From assembly GCA_051656645.1 (NCBI GenBank), contig JBOGCH010000033.1:1-48811 (forward strand): 48,811 nt of DNA, written 5' to 3'. A model generated the notes under the pieces. That model did not search any database. It was not told where the DNA came from and worked only from the letters and a program-made list of their open reading frames with translations. Source of the stretch: JBOGCH01 sp051656645 (GTDB lineage Bacteria; Bacteroidota; Bacteroidia; Bacteroidales; Marinifilaceae). The position numbers and the translations under genes were made by a program. Of this stretch, positions 8,850 through 14,960 are shown piece after piece; position 1 is the stretch's first letter; the number at the start of each line of letters is the position of its first letter.

Positions 8850-9065
8850 ATGTATTACAAATATTATATTTCATTGACTATTAAAAATCCAAGTAATAAT
8901 CATGAGGTTCACAGAGAAGATTGTTATTATTTACCTGCAGAATCAAACCGATCCTATTTGGGTTTATTTACGAATTGTCGAGAGGCTGTTTTGAAAGCAA
9001 AACGTGATGGATATACAAACGTGGACGGATGTAAAAGTTGTTGTCCTGATTGCCATCGTGCATAA
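8850..9065 (+). CDS. Small Cys/His-rich hypothetical protein
   Basis: 71 residues. An N-terminal beta stretch is followed by H-R-E-D-C-Y-Y-L-P, then YLGLFTNCREAVLKAKRDGY and the C-terminal CKSCCPDCH. The four cysteines plus terminal histidine at residues 61-69 form a likely zinc site. The pattern (HxxDCxYLP, NRxYLG, AVxxAKxxGY, GCxxCCPxCH) is one I associate with small unnamed Bacteroidota proteins, from memory. It is the first of three small co-directional genes (gaps 30 and 4 bases). Function unknown. Confidence 0.7.
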   Translation: MYYKYYISLTIKNPSNNHEVHREDCYYLPAESNRSYLGLFTNCREAVLKAKRDGYTNVDGCKSCCPDCHRA

Positions 9066-9095
9066 ATTTATTACTAACTATTAATTGATTATTTT

Positions 9096-9374
9096 ATGAC
9101 AACAGTAAAAAATGTTAATGGTACGAGTCGTTTCAAAGTACCTCTTGATTATAATTCCTGGCTTCACTATTGGAAGAGTACATCACGTCAGAGTCATGTC
9201 TACTACTGTGCCAATAGAGGTTGTTCAAACGAGGCTGAGGTTGGAGCACACGTTAAAAAAGTATATGGTAACGATGACCATTACTATATTGTCCCTCTAT
9301 GCCGTGTATGCAATGCAAGTATTGGTAATTTTCAAGTTACCGAAACTCTTATTCCTGTTCCAAGTAAATTATAA
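9096..9374 (+). CDS. HNH-like zinc protein
   Basis: 92 residues starting TTVKNVNGTS, then W-x-x-H-x-W-K-S, then CANRGCSNEAEVGAHVKK and IVPLCRVCN. The C-x4-C ... GAHV ... PLC-x2-CN spacing is that of a compact HNH/His-Me type zinc fold, and similar small NVNGTS proteins occur in many bacteria (from memory). The histidine of GAHV would be the catalytic or metal-side residue. Whether it cuts DNA is unknown. The neighbouring Cys-rich and KTSC-like genes suggest a small accessory module. Confidence 0.7.
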   Translation: MTTVKNVNGTSRFKVPLDYNSWLHYWKSTSRQSHVYYCANRGCSNEAEVGAHVKKVYGNDDHYYIVPLCRVCNASIGNFQVTETLIPVPSKL

Positions 9375-9378
9375 CATC

Positions 9379-9603
9379 ATGTCTATGGAGGTCTATATAA
9401 ACTTAAGAGGCAATTCGCCTATTACGCATTACTACATTGAACCAAATCAAATAACCGTGTGGTTCAATACAGGAAAGTGTTATGTCTACAGTGATTTTAG
9501 TGCAGGAAAAGAACATGTTGAGGTGATGAAAGATTTGGCGAGACGCGGTTCAGGACTTAGTGCCTATATTACACGTAATGTAAGATATGGTTACGTACGT
9601 TAA
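9379..9603 (+). CDS. KTSC-like small protein
   Basis: 74 residues from ATG 9379, four bases after the previous stop; a longer frame from 9112 overlaps the HNH-like gene and is rejected. The sequence VWFNTGKCYVYSDFSAGKEHVEVMKDLARRGSGL followed by S-A-Y-I resembles the KTSC domain (strand, Y-x-Y, helix with M-K-x-L-A-x-x-G-x-G-L). KTSC proteins are small, of unclear role, and often sit near nucleases or mobile genes. A hairpin at 9661-9700 may end the transcript. Confidence 0.6.
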   Translation: MSMEVYINLRGNSPITHYYIEPNQITVWFNTGKCYVYSDFSAGKEHVEVMKDLARRGSGLSAYITRNVRYGYVR

Positions 9604-9660
9604 AACATGACTATTGTGAGGGATTATGATTTAATAATAGCTATGTTATTGTGCATAAAC

Positions 9661-9700
9661 TAGGTGGGAGTATAAAAGTATTTACTGTTTATCCCACCTA
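9661..9700 (+). terminator. Hairpin after small-gene cluster
   Basis: A 9-bp perfect stem (TAGGTGGGA / TCCCACCTA) with a 22-base loop, 57 bases after the KTSC-like stop. The following T-run is weak (CTTTG), so termination is plausible but not certain. Confidence 0.45.
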
Positions 9701-9851
9701 CCTTTGTCTATATATATATACATGTCTATAGATACGAACTTACTATTCTGGATCGATGGGTTTAGACACTCTTACCCCATGGTACAGTGATTCGACAACC
9801 GGAAAGGCAGTTTTATTATCGGGGCGAGAAGGAGTCGTATCGCACTTCCCA

Positions 9852-9926
9852 ATCGACGGCCGCAACCTCTACGATCCCAAAGAGATCAAAGAACAAGAAA
9901 TAGGCTATTATAGCATTGGCCGCTAA
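9852..9926 (+). pseudogene. ugd: 3' tail of a second UDP-glucose/GDP-mannose dehydrogenase gene
   Basis: The frame ends I-D-G-R-N-L-Y-D-P-K-E-I, then EIGYYSIGR and a stop. This is the characteristic C-terminus of nucleotide-sugar dehydrogenases (compare IDGRNIY near the end of the intact ugd at 2561-3865). The same frame upstream (from 9732) does not match the rest of the enzyme, so only about 24 codons survive. The remnant is directly followed by a terminator. It differs from the intact copy, so it came from another locus or allele. Confidence 0.75.
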
Positions 9927-9931
9927 CAATA

Positions 9932-9956
9932 AAATCCCACCGCGATGGTGGGATTT
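9932..9956 (+). terminator. Intrinsic terminator, paralogue of that at 5881
   Basis: A 10-bp perfect stem (AAATCCCACC / GGTGGGATTT), 5-base loop, T-rich 3' side. Stem and downstream sequence (ACCGcAAACGATTaAAT) match 5881-5930, indicating duplication of the operon end. Confidence 0.7.
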
Positions 9957-9996
9957 ATTTATATGCATACCGCAAACGATTAAATGTGTAATAAAA

Positions 9997-10146
9997 ATGG
10001 AGAATAATAATATTAAAATACGATTTAGAGCATATCACCTAGGCAAAGAAGGTGCATCCTTTTCCTATTGTATAGATAAATATTTTATACTATTGCTCGT
10101 CTCGTTCGTGCTATCCCAAACAAGTACCCCATACTGCACATGCTAA
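9997..10146 (+). pseudogene. N-terminal gene fragment, possibly metallo-beta-lactamase fold
   Basis: From ATG 9997 the frame reads MENNNIKIRFRAYHLGKEGA then SFSYCIDKYFI and runs into a hydrophobic stretch before stopping. The first 30 residues resemble the start of a metallo-beta-lactamase-fold family that continues with a metal-binding HxxxxD region; none of that region is present. The following LLLVSFVLSQTS looks like the signal sequence of the next remnant, so the two seem joined at 'DKYFI'. Family assignment is from memory and uncertain. Confidence 0.35.
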
Positions 10147-10825
10147 TACATATATTCCATTATGTGTTACTGATACCACGGATGTCCAAATTATAACATT
10201 GGACACTAGTCAAATGCAACGTTATTATTATGATGATAAGATTTGGTATAAGTACGAAACAGATGACAGAATAATAATTACGCGTGTGTCGCGAATAAAT
10301 AGTTATGGTAAATACTACAGATTAGATTTAGGTATCATAAACAAGAGTGAGGATACCTATGATATTGAACCGGAGAAGATGGAAGCAGAGGTTGTGGATG
10401 GGTTGAATGTGCGAGAATCACTTGTAACCTATAGCGCAAATAAGTATCTAAAAAAGATGAAGCGCCAACACACTTGGGCAATGGCTTTAACCGCAACAGC
10501 CAATGGTATCAATGATGGAATGAGCGGTGCAAATGCCTCATATGGTTATAAGCAAAATAATTATGCCTATCAATCGTCTGTAACCAACCAAACGCAAGTA
10601 TTGCGTGAAATGCAAATGAGTGAATATGATAAACAATTTAAGGAGTAGCACCGAAGTAACTCGAACAGCTACTTAAAACGCACAACCTTATTTCCAGGAG
10701 AGAGTATCTTCGGTTATGTTTTATTCAAATACAAGAAAAGTAAACATCTACATATTGACATTCCTATTCATGACTCGGAATATCATTTGTCATGGGACGT
10801 GGAGAAATTGAAAAAGGAGAATTGA
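10076..10825 (+). pseudogene. Secreted-protein gene broken by a frameshift and an in-frame TAG
   Basis: The main frame (open from 10076) reads HTAHANTYIPLCVTDTTDVQ, then about 140 further residues, and meets TAG at 10646. In the same frame it continues convincingly after the stop: YLKRTTLFPGESIFGYVLFK, HLHIDIPI, YHLSWDVEKL, ending at TGA 10823. The signal-peptide-like LLLVSFVLSQTS is in another frame just upstream, so a single-base shift near 10125 probably separated it. The product would be a secreted or outer-membrane-associated protein with a Gly/Asn-rich middle and a beta-rich C-terminus. I do not recognise the family. Confidence 0.6.
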
Positions 10826-10845
10826 GGCTCGTGGTACTGGCATTT

Positions 10846-10890
10846 AATAGGCCGGTGGCCTAGGTAGTCGCTTGCGGTGTGTTAGGACCA
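10846..10890 (+). repeat. Truncated left end of the region-3 repeat elements
   Basis: Contains ATTTAA, the hairpin word GGCC-GGT-GGCC, CGCTTGCGG and TGTGTTAGGACC, all hallmarks of the left side of the repeat blocks at 15060-15130 and 16320-16397. It stops right after GGACC and joins the wecB tail, so the remainder of the element is deleted here. Confidence 0.7.
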
Positions 10891-10957
10891 CTACAACGCC
10901 ATCAACCCTTACGGCGACGGTCTCGCCTACGCACGTATCGTCGATGCTCTAAGGTAA
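10889..10957 (+). pseudogene. wecB: 3' tail of a UDP-GlcNAc 2-epimerase gene
   Basis: The frame reads H-Y-N-A-I-N-P-Y-G-D-G-L-A then Y-A-R-I-V-D-A-L-R and a stop. N-P-Y-G-D-G-x-A-x-x-R-I is the hallmark C-terminal motif of the non-hydrolysing UDP-N-acetylglucosamine 2-epimerase. All upstream codons are missing; the fragment is fused to the left end of a repeat element. This is a clear remnant of another polysaccharide gene. Confidence 0.75.
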
Positions 10958-11077
10958 ATAATAATAACGAGGTATATTTCAGTACGCCTCTATGATTATA
11001 AACTTAGAAAATGTAGGATATTTTTTTTTAATATAGGCGCGTACTTCAGTGCGCGCAATGATGAATAAACTCACCTC

Positions 11078-11142
11078 ATCCCTTTTCCCCCTTTTGCGAC
11101 GTGGCTATGTCCCAGTCGCAAAAGGGCGAAAAGGGATTTTTT
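11078..11142. terminator. Long two-part hairpin terminator
   Basis: Outer stem ATCCCTTTT / AAAAGGGAT and inner stem CTTTTGCGAC / GTCGCAAAAG with a 14-base loop, ending in a T-run (TTTTTTA). It separates the decay zone from the minus-strand DUF1653 gene and could stop transcription from the left. Confidence 0.7.
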
Positions 11143-11258
11143 ATTGTTATGGGATAACAATAATGTGCATTAAAATACACATCTATAACCACGAATTGAA
11201 AACATAAAGGATAAACCCTATCCTTCCGCATTGTTTTGTCCGCCTTGATGCTTACTTT

Positions 11259-11510
11259 TTAGATATTTGATTTGGTGTTTTGTAAGTACCTTTCTAGCTC
11301 ATCTTGCGTGATTTTGCAAAAACGATCTACTTCATGTCCATCTACTACAACCTTTCCAAAAAACATCTCTTTAGGACGTACCCAAATCCTTTGCTCACCA
11401 TATAGGGCTTTATAGACAACCATCTCGGCTAATGTCTCGCTATCTATTGCTAAAGCAATGAATTGATAAAGTCCTCCTTTAAAATGTTTATAATATTGGA
11501 TAGTTTCCAT
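11259..11510 (-). CDS. DUF1653 family protein
   Basis: 83 residues from the ATG at 11510. It carries the family hallmarks: YYKHFKGGLYQFIALAIDSE near the N-terminus, MVVYKALYG, the IWVRPKEMF box, and VDRFCKI. DUF1653 is a small beta-rich cytoplasmic domain of unknown function, common in many bacteria. Frames from 11525 or from TTG 11534 are possible, but the latter falls inside a predicted -7 box (11532-11539), so a later start is preferred. The gene is monocistronic. Confidence 0.8.
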   Translation of the reverse strand: METIQYYKHFKGGLYQFIALAIDSETLAEMVVYKALYGEQRIWVRPKEMFFGKVVVDGHEVDRFCKITQDELERYLQNTKSNI

Positions 11511-11531
11511 TGTTAAGTTTATCATATAATA

Positions 11532-11539
11532 CAAATATA
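11532..11539 (-). promoter_or_regulatory. Predicted -7 box for the DUF1653 gene
   Basis: On the minus strand the sequence TATATTTG matches the Bacteroidota consensus TAnnTTTG, about 22 bases before the ATG at 11510. No clear -33 TTTG is seen upstream. Confidence 0.45.
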
Positions 11540-11579
11540 GAGGTTTGTATGAAATAAAAAATAGTTTTCGATATCTGTT

Positions 11580-11985
11580 TTTAACCGCTTGCTTCGCTGC
11601 GCTATTTAGCCGGCCTACGGCCTATTTAACCGCTCGCGTTGCTCACTATTTAACCGCTCGCGTTGCTCACTAATTTAAGTTAAATGAGAAGCCGACGGCT
11701 TCGTTAAATGAGGGACGCAGTCCCGTTAAATAAGACCAAAGGTCTTTGATTTGTGCTTCGCGATGTGTTGGAACCCTTCTGTCTTTACAGACATCTGCTT
11801 CTCCCTTAATGGACCCCTCTGTCCTCCGGACATCTCCCCTTGCCAGGGGAGAAGCTGAGCAAGATGAGTGCGTGGTTTTAAAGCCTCTCCCCTTGCCAGG
11901 GGATTAAGACCCCCGCAGGGAGAGGGGTCTTAATCCCCGCTGCTTTAGCAGCACCCTTCAAAATAGCGAAGCGATGCAATAATGG
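11580..11985. repeat. Repeat block A
   Basis: Left part (11580-11760): hairpin words separated by ATTTAA, then by TTAAAT, including GGCC-TAC-GGCC, GAAGCC-GAC-GGCTTC, GGGAC-GCA-GTCCC and AGACC-AAA-GGTCT. Central part (about 11770-11929): GGACCCCTCT and AGAGGGGTC ends around palindromes CTCCCC-TTGCCA-GGGGAG and TGTCC-TCC-GGACA. Right part: GCTGC-TTTA-GCAGC. No coding capacity beyond spurious frames. Confidence 0.85.
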
Positions 11986-11995
11986 TAAGAGGTAT

Positions 11996-12391
11996 TTAGC
12001 TTTTATATATTACAATATGCATTTCGTCTACAGCAGGATAAAGAAAGATGGTGTAGTTTTGGTGGTTCCAAACACCGCGTATGTAGTTATAAGTAAAATT
12101 TGTGTTTAGATATTCAATAATGCATTTGATGTTATTAATACTATCTGGGAAAAGTAGAACCGTGTCACAGAGAAGTTCGGTGTTATAACTACCAAAAAGG
12201 GTGATGCCGCTTTCGTTGAAACGAACCTCAATGAGTGTGTGCGGAACGTTATTGTTTTCAACATAGGTATGAACAATGTTTGGGGAGTTGTTCTTTTGCA
12301 TAAATTGATTGCTTGTGAGTTCCAAAATGGAAAAGCAGGTTTTGAATAGCTCCTGATACTGCGTGTAATGTGTTTTAGTTGTTGCTTCCAT
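11996..12391 (-). CDS. Hypothetical protein, divergent from XRE regulator
   Basis: 131 residues, acidic to neutral, no signal peptide or membrane segment. An N-terminal helical half (YTQYQELFKTCFSILELTSN) is followed by alternating strands (TLIEVRFNESGITLFGS, YTIFLYPAVDEMHIVIY). I do not recognise a family. A good promoter (12442-12474) lies upstream and overlaps a repeat likely bound by the divergent XRE protein, so this gene may be its target. Confidence 0.65.
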   Translation of the reverse strand: MEATTKTHYTQYQELFKTCFSILELTSNQFMQKNNSPNIVHTYVENNNVPHTLIEVRFNESGITLFGSYNTELLCDTVLLFPDSINNIKCIIEYLNTNFTYNYIRGVWNHQNYTIFLYPAVDEMHIVIYKS

Positions 12392-12441
12392 GGTGTTTTA
12401 GTGTTTTAGCAATTAGTTGATATTGCTGTTTGTACTAGTGG

Positions 12442-12474
12442 CAAATATATGGATTTGGGAGTGAATATTCCAAA
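12442..12474 (-). promoter_or_regulatory. Promoter for the minus-strand hypothetical gene
   Basis: On the minus strand: TTTG (12474-12471), 21 bases, TATATTTG (12449-12442), a full match to the Bacteroidota consensus. The -33 box lies inside the first operator-like repeat at 12467-12481. Confidence 0.65.
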
Positions 12475-12516
12475 AAGGAATAGTTAAATTCTATCTATAA
12501 TATTGCAAAATGGAAT
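12467..12516. promoter_or_regulatory. Pair of operator-like direct repeats
   Basis: ATTCCAAAAAGGAAT (12467-12481) and ATTGCAAAATGGAAT (12502-12516) match at 13 of 15 bases, with centres 35 bases apart. The first is itself a near-perfect palindrome. They occupy the space between the two divergent genes, as expected for a self-regulating XRE repressor. Confidence 0.55.
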
Positions 12517-12532
12517 TTACCATTTACTATTT

Positions 12533-12754
12533 ATGGATACAAAGGAGTATATTAAACAGCGGCGGGAACTGTCTACCCGCTTAGTAAAGGCTAGGGAGAT
12601 GGCAGGTTTTACGCAGAAACAGGTTGCCGCAACTGAAATTGTTACACAAAGTGAGCTCTCTAAATTGGAGAATGGAACGCGAAGAGTAGATTTTATAGTT
12701 TTATTGGAGCTGATAAAGTTGTACAAGCAAGAGCTGGAGTTTTTTCGTTTATAG
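12533..12754 (+). CDS. XRE-family helix-turn-helix regulator
   Basis: 73 residues from ATG 12533; a TTG 30 bases earlier falls inside the operator repeat and is less likely. The HTH is visible: LSTRLVKAREMAGFTQKQVA, then TQSELSKLENGTRRVDFIVL, covering residues about 13-58. It is a single-domain DNA-binding protein like HipB or phage repressors. The divergent gene and the two operator-like repeats suggest control of both promoters. There is no toxin-like neighbour downstream, so a toxin-antitoxin role is possible only with the divergent gene. Confidence 0.82.
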   Translation: MDTKEYIKQRRELSTRLVKAREMAGFTQKQVAATEIVTQSELSKLENGTRRVDFIVLLELIKLYKQELEFFRL

Positions 12755-12983
12755 GTTTTGATACCGTCTATGTAATATCTTTTTTAACAACCGAGATTGT
12801 GGAGATGTGTTAACTAAGGATGTTGTTCGTTGTTGTTAATTTACAACGGACCGGATGCGTTGTGCCCTAATGTTGGCTTTTTATGTGCCCCAATAGCTAT
12901 GTTATCCTGTTTTATTCCCCAAGTAATTCGGCTCTAAAATACTCTTTTCTTTGGTGCTTCTCCGCACCCTCTCCGTATCCGCC

Positions 12984-13031
12984 TTACCCCTGCTTTACCC
13001 GCCCCTTACAACCTCCTTACCTCTGCCTTAC
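12984..13031 (+). repeat. TTAC array with exact 11-bp period
   Basis: TTAC starts at 12984, 12995, 13006, 13017 and 13028, each followed by seven mostly C-rich bases. The spacing is exactly 11 in all four steps, while the bases between vary. It lies in the 409-bp gap 12755-13163, which otherwise shows no gene. Confidence 0.6.
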
Positions 13032-13038
13032 CCATAGA

Positions 13039-13064
13039 GGGGGTAGGGAGTGGGTGAGGAGGGG
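13039..13064 (+). other. G-quadruplex-type motif
   Basis: GGGGG, TA, GGG, AGT, GGG, TGAGGA, GGGG satisfies G3+N1-7 four times. It immediately follows the C-rich TTAC array, so the strand switches from C-rich to G-rich around 13035. An 8-bp inverted repeat (GATATTAA / TTAATATC, 13121-13160) precedes the next gene. Confidence 0.5.
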
Positions 13065-13163
13065 ATGTCGTGGTTACTTGTACGATATGGGGAGAAGGTG
13101 GGGATGCTGCTGGTGGAATAGATATTAATATATTTTTACATTGTTAAAATTGTTAATATCTTA

Positions 13164-13562
13164 ATGTTTTATTCACTTAAACCCAACGATTATGAAAAAA
13201 ATGAGGTGATTCTTAGGTCGACAGACATTGACGAAATTGTACAAGTGTGCGCTGATACGTTACGCGCTGAATTGGAATGTAGAGAATACAAGATGGAGGC
13301 GCTGGGGCAATGGAACGGTAGCGCGCAGCTGTTGGTGGGATTGTGGGTGCTGCTTACGGAGGTACCCATGCTCCCCGATGAGGAGGGCCGAGTTCTACCA
13401 CTGGTAACGACCGATTGTATGACTACAGACCAATTGTTACAGTTTGCCAAACTACTGGGTATGGATTCCATTAAGGGGGTGAGGGAGCTGCGGCGCCGCA
13501 GTAGGGAGGAGCGAACGGGAATTAAGAGATTGGTGGAATTGATGGGAGGAAAATTGCGCTGA
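13164..13562 (+). CDS. Hypothetical protein
   Basis: 132 residues, mostly helical, with a hydrophobic centre (SAQLLVGLWVLLTEVPMLP), then acidic and basic helices (ELRRRSREERTGIKRLVELM). No signal peptide. I do not recognise a family. Base composition is clearly more GC-rich than the preceding genes and like that of the DUF6266/holin genes downstream, suggesting it belongs with them. A hairpin at 13634-13655 follows. The product might be a phage-type accessory protein, which is inference from position only. Confidence 0.55.
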   Translation: MFYSLKPNDYEKNEVILRSTDIDEIVQVCADTLRAELECREYKMEALGQWNGSAQLLVGLWVLLTEVPMLPDEEGRVLPLVTTDCMTTDQLLQFAKLLGMDSIKGVRELRRRSREERTGIKRLVELMGGKLR

Positions 13563-13918
13563 TGCGTTCTGCTTTATGTGTTTCATAAAGGTTATAGTCC
13601 TCTGGTTTCTCAATGTGGAGTGTACTGCTTTTGGGTGCGTATTTCATTGCGCACCGCACTATTTGAATGATTAATAAATGTTAAATATACACTGTTTTTT
13701 GTTACGCATAAAATTATAAATGCCGTAACACTTTTGCCGATGAAACTACAAGTCGGAGAGCGAATGGTGATTATGAGGTTGTATGTACGCCTTTATATTA
13801 TGGGGGTATGAGAGCGTAACGGGTGTAAAAATTCGATTAAAACCATTTTTTGCCGCTTGGGTAAAAGGAGATAAAGCCGGCAGATAAAATGAGTTTTAAT
13901 GTTTAACAATGTTTTGAT
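13563..13918. other. 356-bp interval before the DUF6266/holin pair
   Basis: Contains the hairpin GGTGCG-10 bases-CGCACC at 13634-13655 and a looser pair GTTACG/CGTAAC near 13699-13729. No ORF or clear consensus promoter was seen before the ATG at 13919. Confidence 0.4.
13634..13655 (+). terminator. Hairpin of the GTGCGTA-TTCA family
   Basis: GGTGCG / CGCACC stem with loop TATTTCATTG. It resembles hairpins at 10969, 11037 and 20165, each placed in the gap after a gene or remnant. The T-run is absent, so termination is uncertain. Confidence 0.35.
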
Positions 13919-14599
13919 ATGGCAACAGTAAATTTAATAACAGGAGTGGATAAGATTTCGGGGCGTGTGGGGAATATGGTGCATTACGTCAGTAATGGCA
14001 AGCAGTGTGTTCGTACTTTGGCACAGCGCATATTTGATCCACATACCGATAAGCAGTTCATGGTACGCAGCCGAATGTCCTTTCTATCCGGATTGGCCGT
14101 GAAGTTTGAACCGGCAATACGTGTGGGATTTAGAGCATGTTGCGAGGGATTGAATTTTTATAATCGGTTTATGCGATGTAACTATAGGTATGCCAAGGCC
14201 GAGTTGACACAGACGCCAGAGGAAAAAAGGGCGGCGACATGTACAGCCGATATGCCACAGTTGTTGTGTGCACAAGGAAACCTGCCGGCGCAACATTTGG
14301 AGGTGTTTTATGAGCGGCTGACGCATTCGCTGCGTGTGGAGCATGTGCCGGATACCTATCCCGCCGAGCGGGCGGAGTGTTACCTTGTGTTGTTTCAGGA
14401 TAATTTGCCGCGGGTGCTACTCATTAATATGGGCGAGGCGACACAGCTGGGCGAGTTTGAGCTACCGCTGCCGGAGATGATGGATCCGATGGAAATGAGT
14501 GTGTATACGTTCTGCGCGTCGGTGGAGAGCGAGAAGTGTTCAACGTCGGTCTATGTGCCGCTAAAGATTAAAAGCGATGAACATAGGGAAGCTATTTAA
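13919..14599 (+). CDS. DUF6266 family protein (copy 1)
   Basis: 226 residues. The N-terminus (TGVDKISGRVGNMVHYVSNG then KQCVRTLAQRI) matches the DUF6266 hallmark G-x-x-G-N-x-V-x-Y ... R, followed by a helical middle and a beta-rich C-terminus. DUF6266 proteins are abundant in Bacteroidota, have no known function, and often lie near lysis-type genes. Its last 23 bases overlap the start of the 3-TM holin gene, so the two are translationally coupled. No signal peptide. Assignment is from motif memory. Confidence 0.7.
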   Translation: MATVNLITGVDKISGRVGNMVHYVSNGKQCVRTLAQRIFDPHTDKQFMVRSRMSFLSGLAVKFEPAIRVGFRACCEGLNFYNRFMRCNYRYAKAELTQTPEEKRAATCTADMPQLLCAQGNLPAQHLEVFYERLTHSLRVEHVPDTYPAERAECYLVLFQDNLPRVLLINMGEATQLGEFELPLPEMMDPMEMSVYTFCASVESEKCSTSVYVPLKIKSDEHREAI

Positions 14600-14960
14600 G
14601 CAGGATGGCGGTGCCGTGAGTGGCATTGTGGACCGATTGGCACTGACCTCTACGGAGAAGAGGCAGTTGGAGATGGAGCTGCTAATGGCGTTGTATCAGC
14701 ATACGGAGAAGGAAATTATGCTGCGAGCGGAGATTATGGCCAAGGAGCTTAGCGGCAACTGGCTACAGCGGTCCTGGCGACCGATAGTGATGCTTGCCTT
14801 TGCGGCGGTGGTGGTGGCGGGTGCTTTTATGGATATTCCCATGTTGAGAGAGGGCTCTGAGTTCTGGGAGCTGCTGCAGATAGGCATTGGGGGGTATGTA
14901 GTGGGACGCAGTATGGAGGGGGTGAGTGAGATGGTGCTGAAGAAGAGGAAGGCTCGCTAG
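14577..14960 (+). CDS. Holin of the 3-TM superfamily (phage/gene-transfer release type)
   Basis: 127 residues. An amphipathic acidic helix (STEKRQLEMELLMALYQH) leads to the family box NWLQRSWRPIVMLAFAAVVV, then a short hairpin region with DIPML, and the third segment LLQIGIGGYVVGRSMEG with the typical GGYVxGRS motif. Such holins permeabilise the inner membrane so that a murein hydrolase can reach the wall. Overlap with DUF6266 suggests one operon, and an amidase lies 730 bases downstream beyond a repeat block. There is no other phage structural gene nearby. Confidence 0.75.
   Translation: MNIGKLFKQDGGAVSGIVDRLALTSTEKRQLEMELLMALYQHTEKEIMLRAEIMAKELSGNWLQRSWRPIVMLAFAAVVVAGAFMDIPMLREGSEFWELLQIGIGGYVVGRSMEGVSEMVLKKRKAR

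Noticed and set aside
6962..9374. Septu-type ATPase plus HNH defence pair
   Set aside because: The ATPase has TOPRIM acids and the HNH-like gene is 850 bp away in its own cluster with a different motif pattern.
9112..9378. Upstream extension of the KTSC-like ORF
   Set aside because: It overlaps the HNH-like gene in another frame; the ATG at 9379 right after that gene's stop fits better.
12883..13128. 81-codon ORF across the C-rich/G-rich region
   Set aside because: Composition-driven reading frame over the 11-bp array; no plausible protein features.
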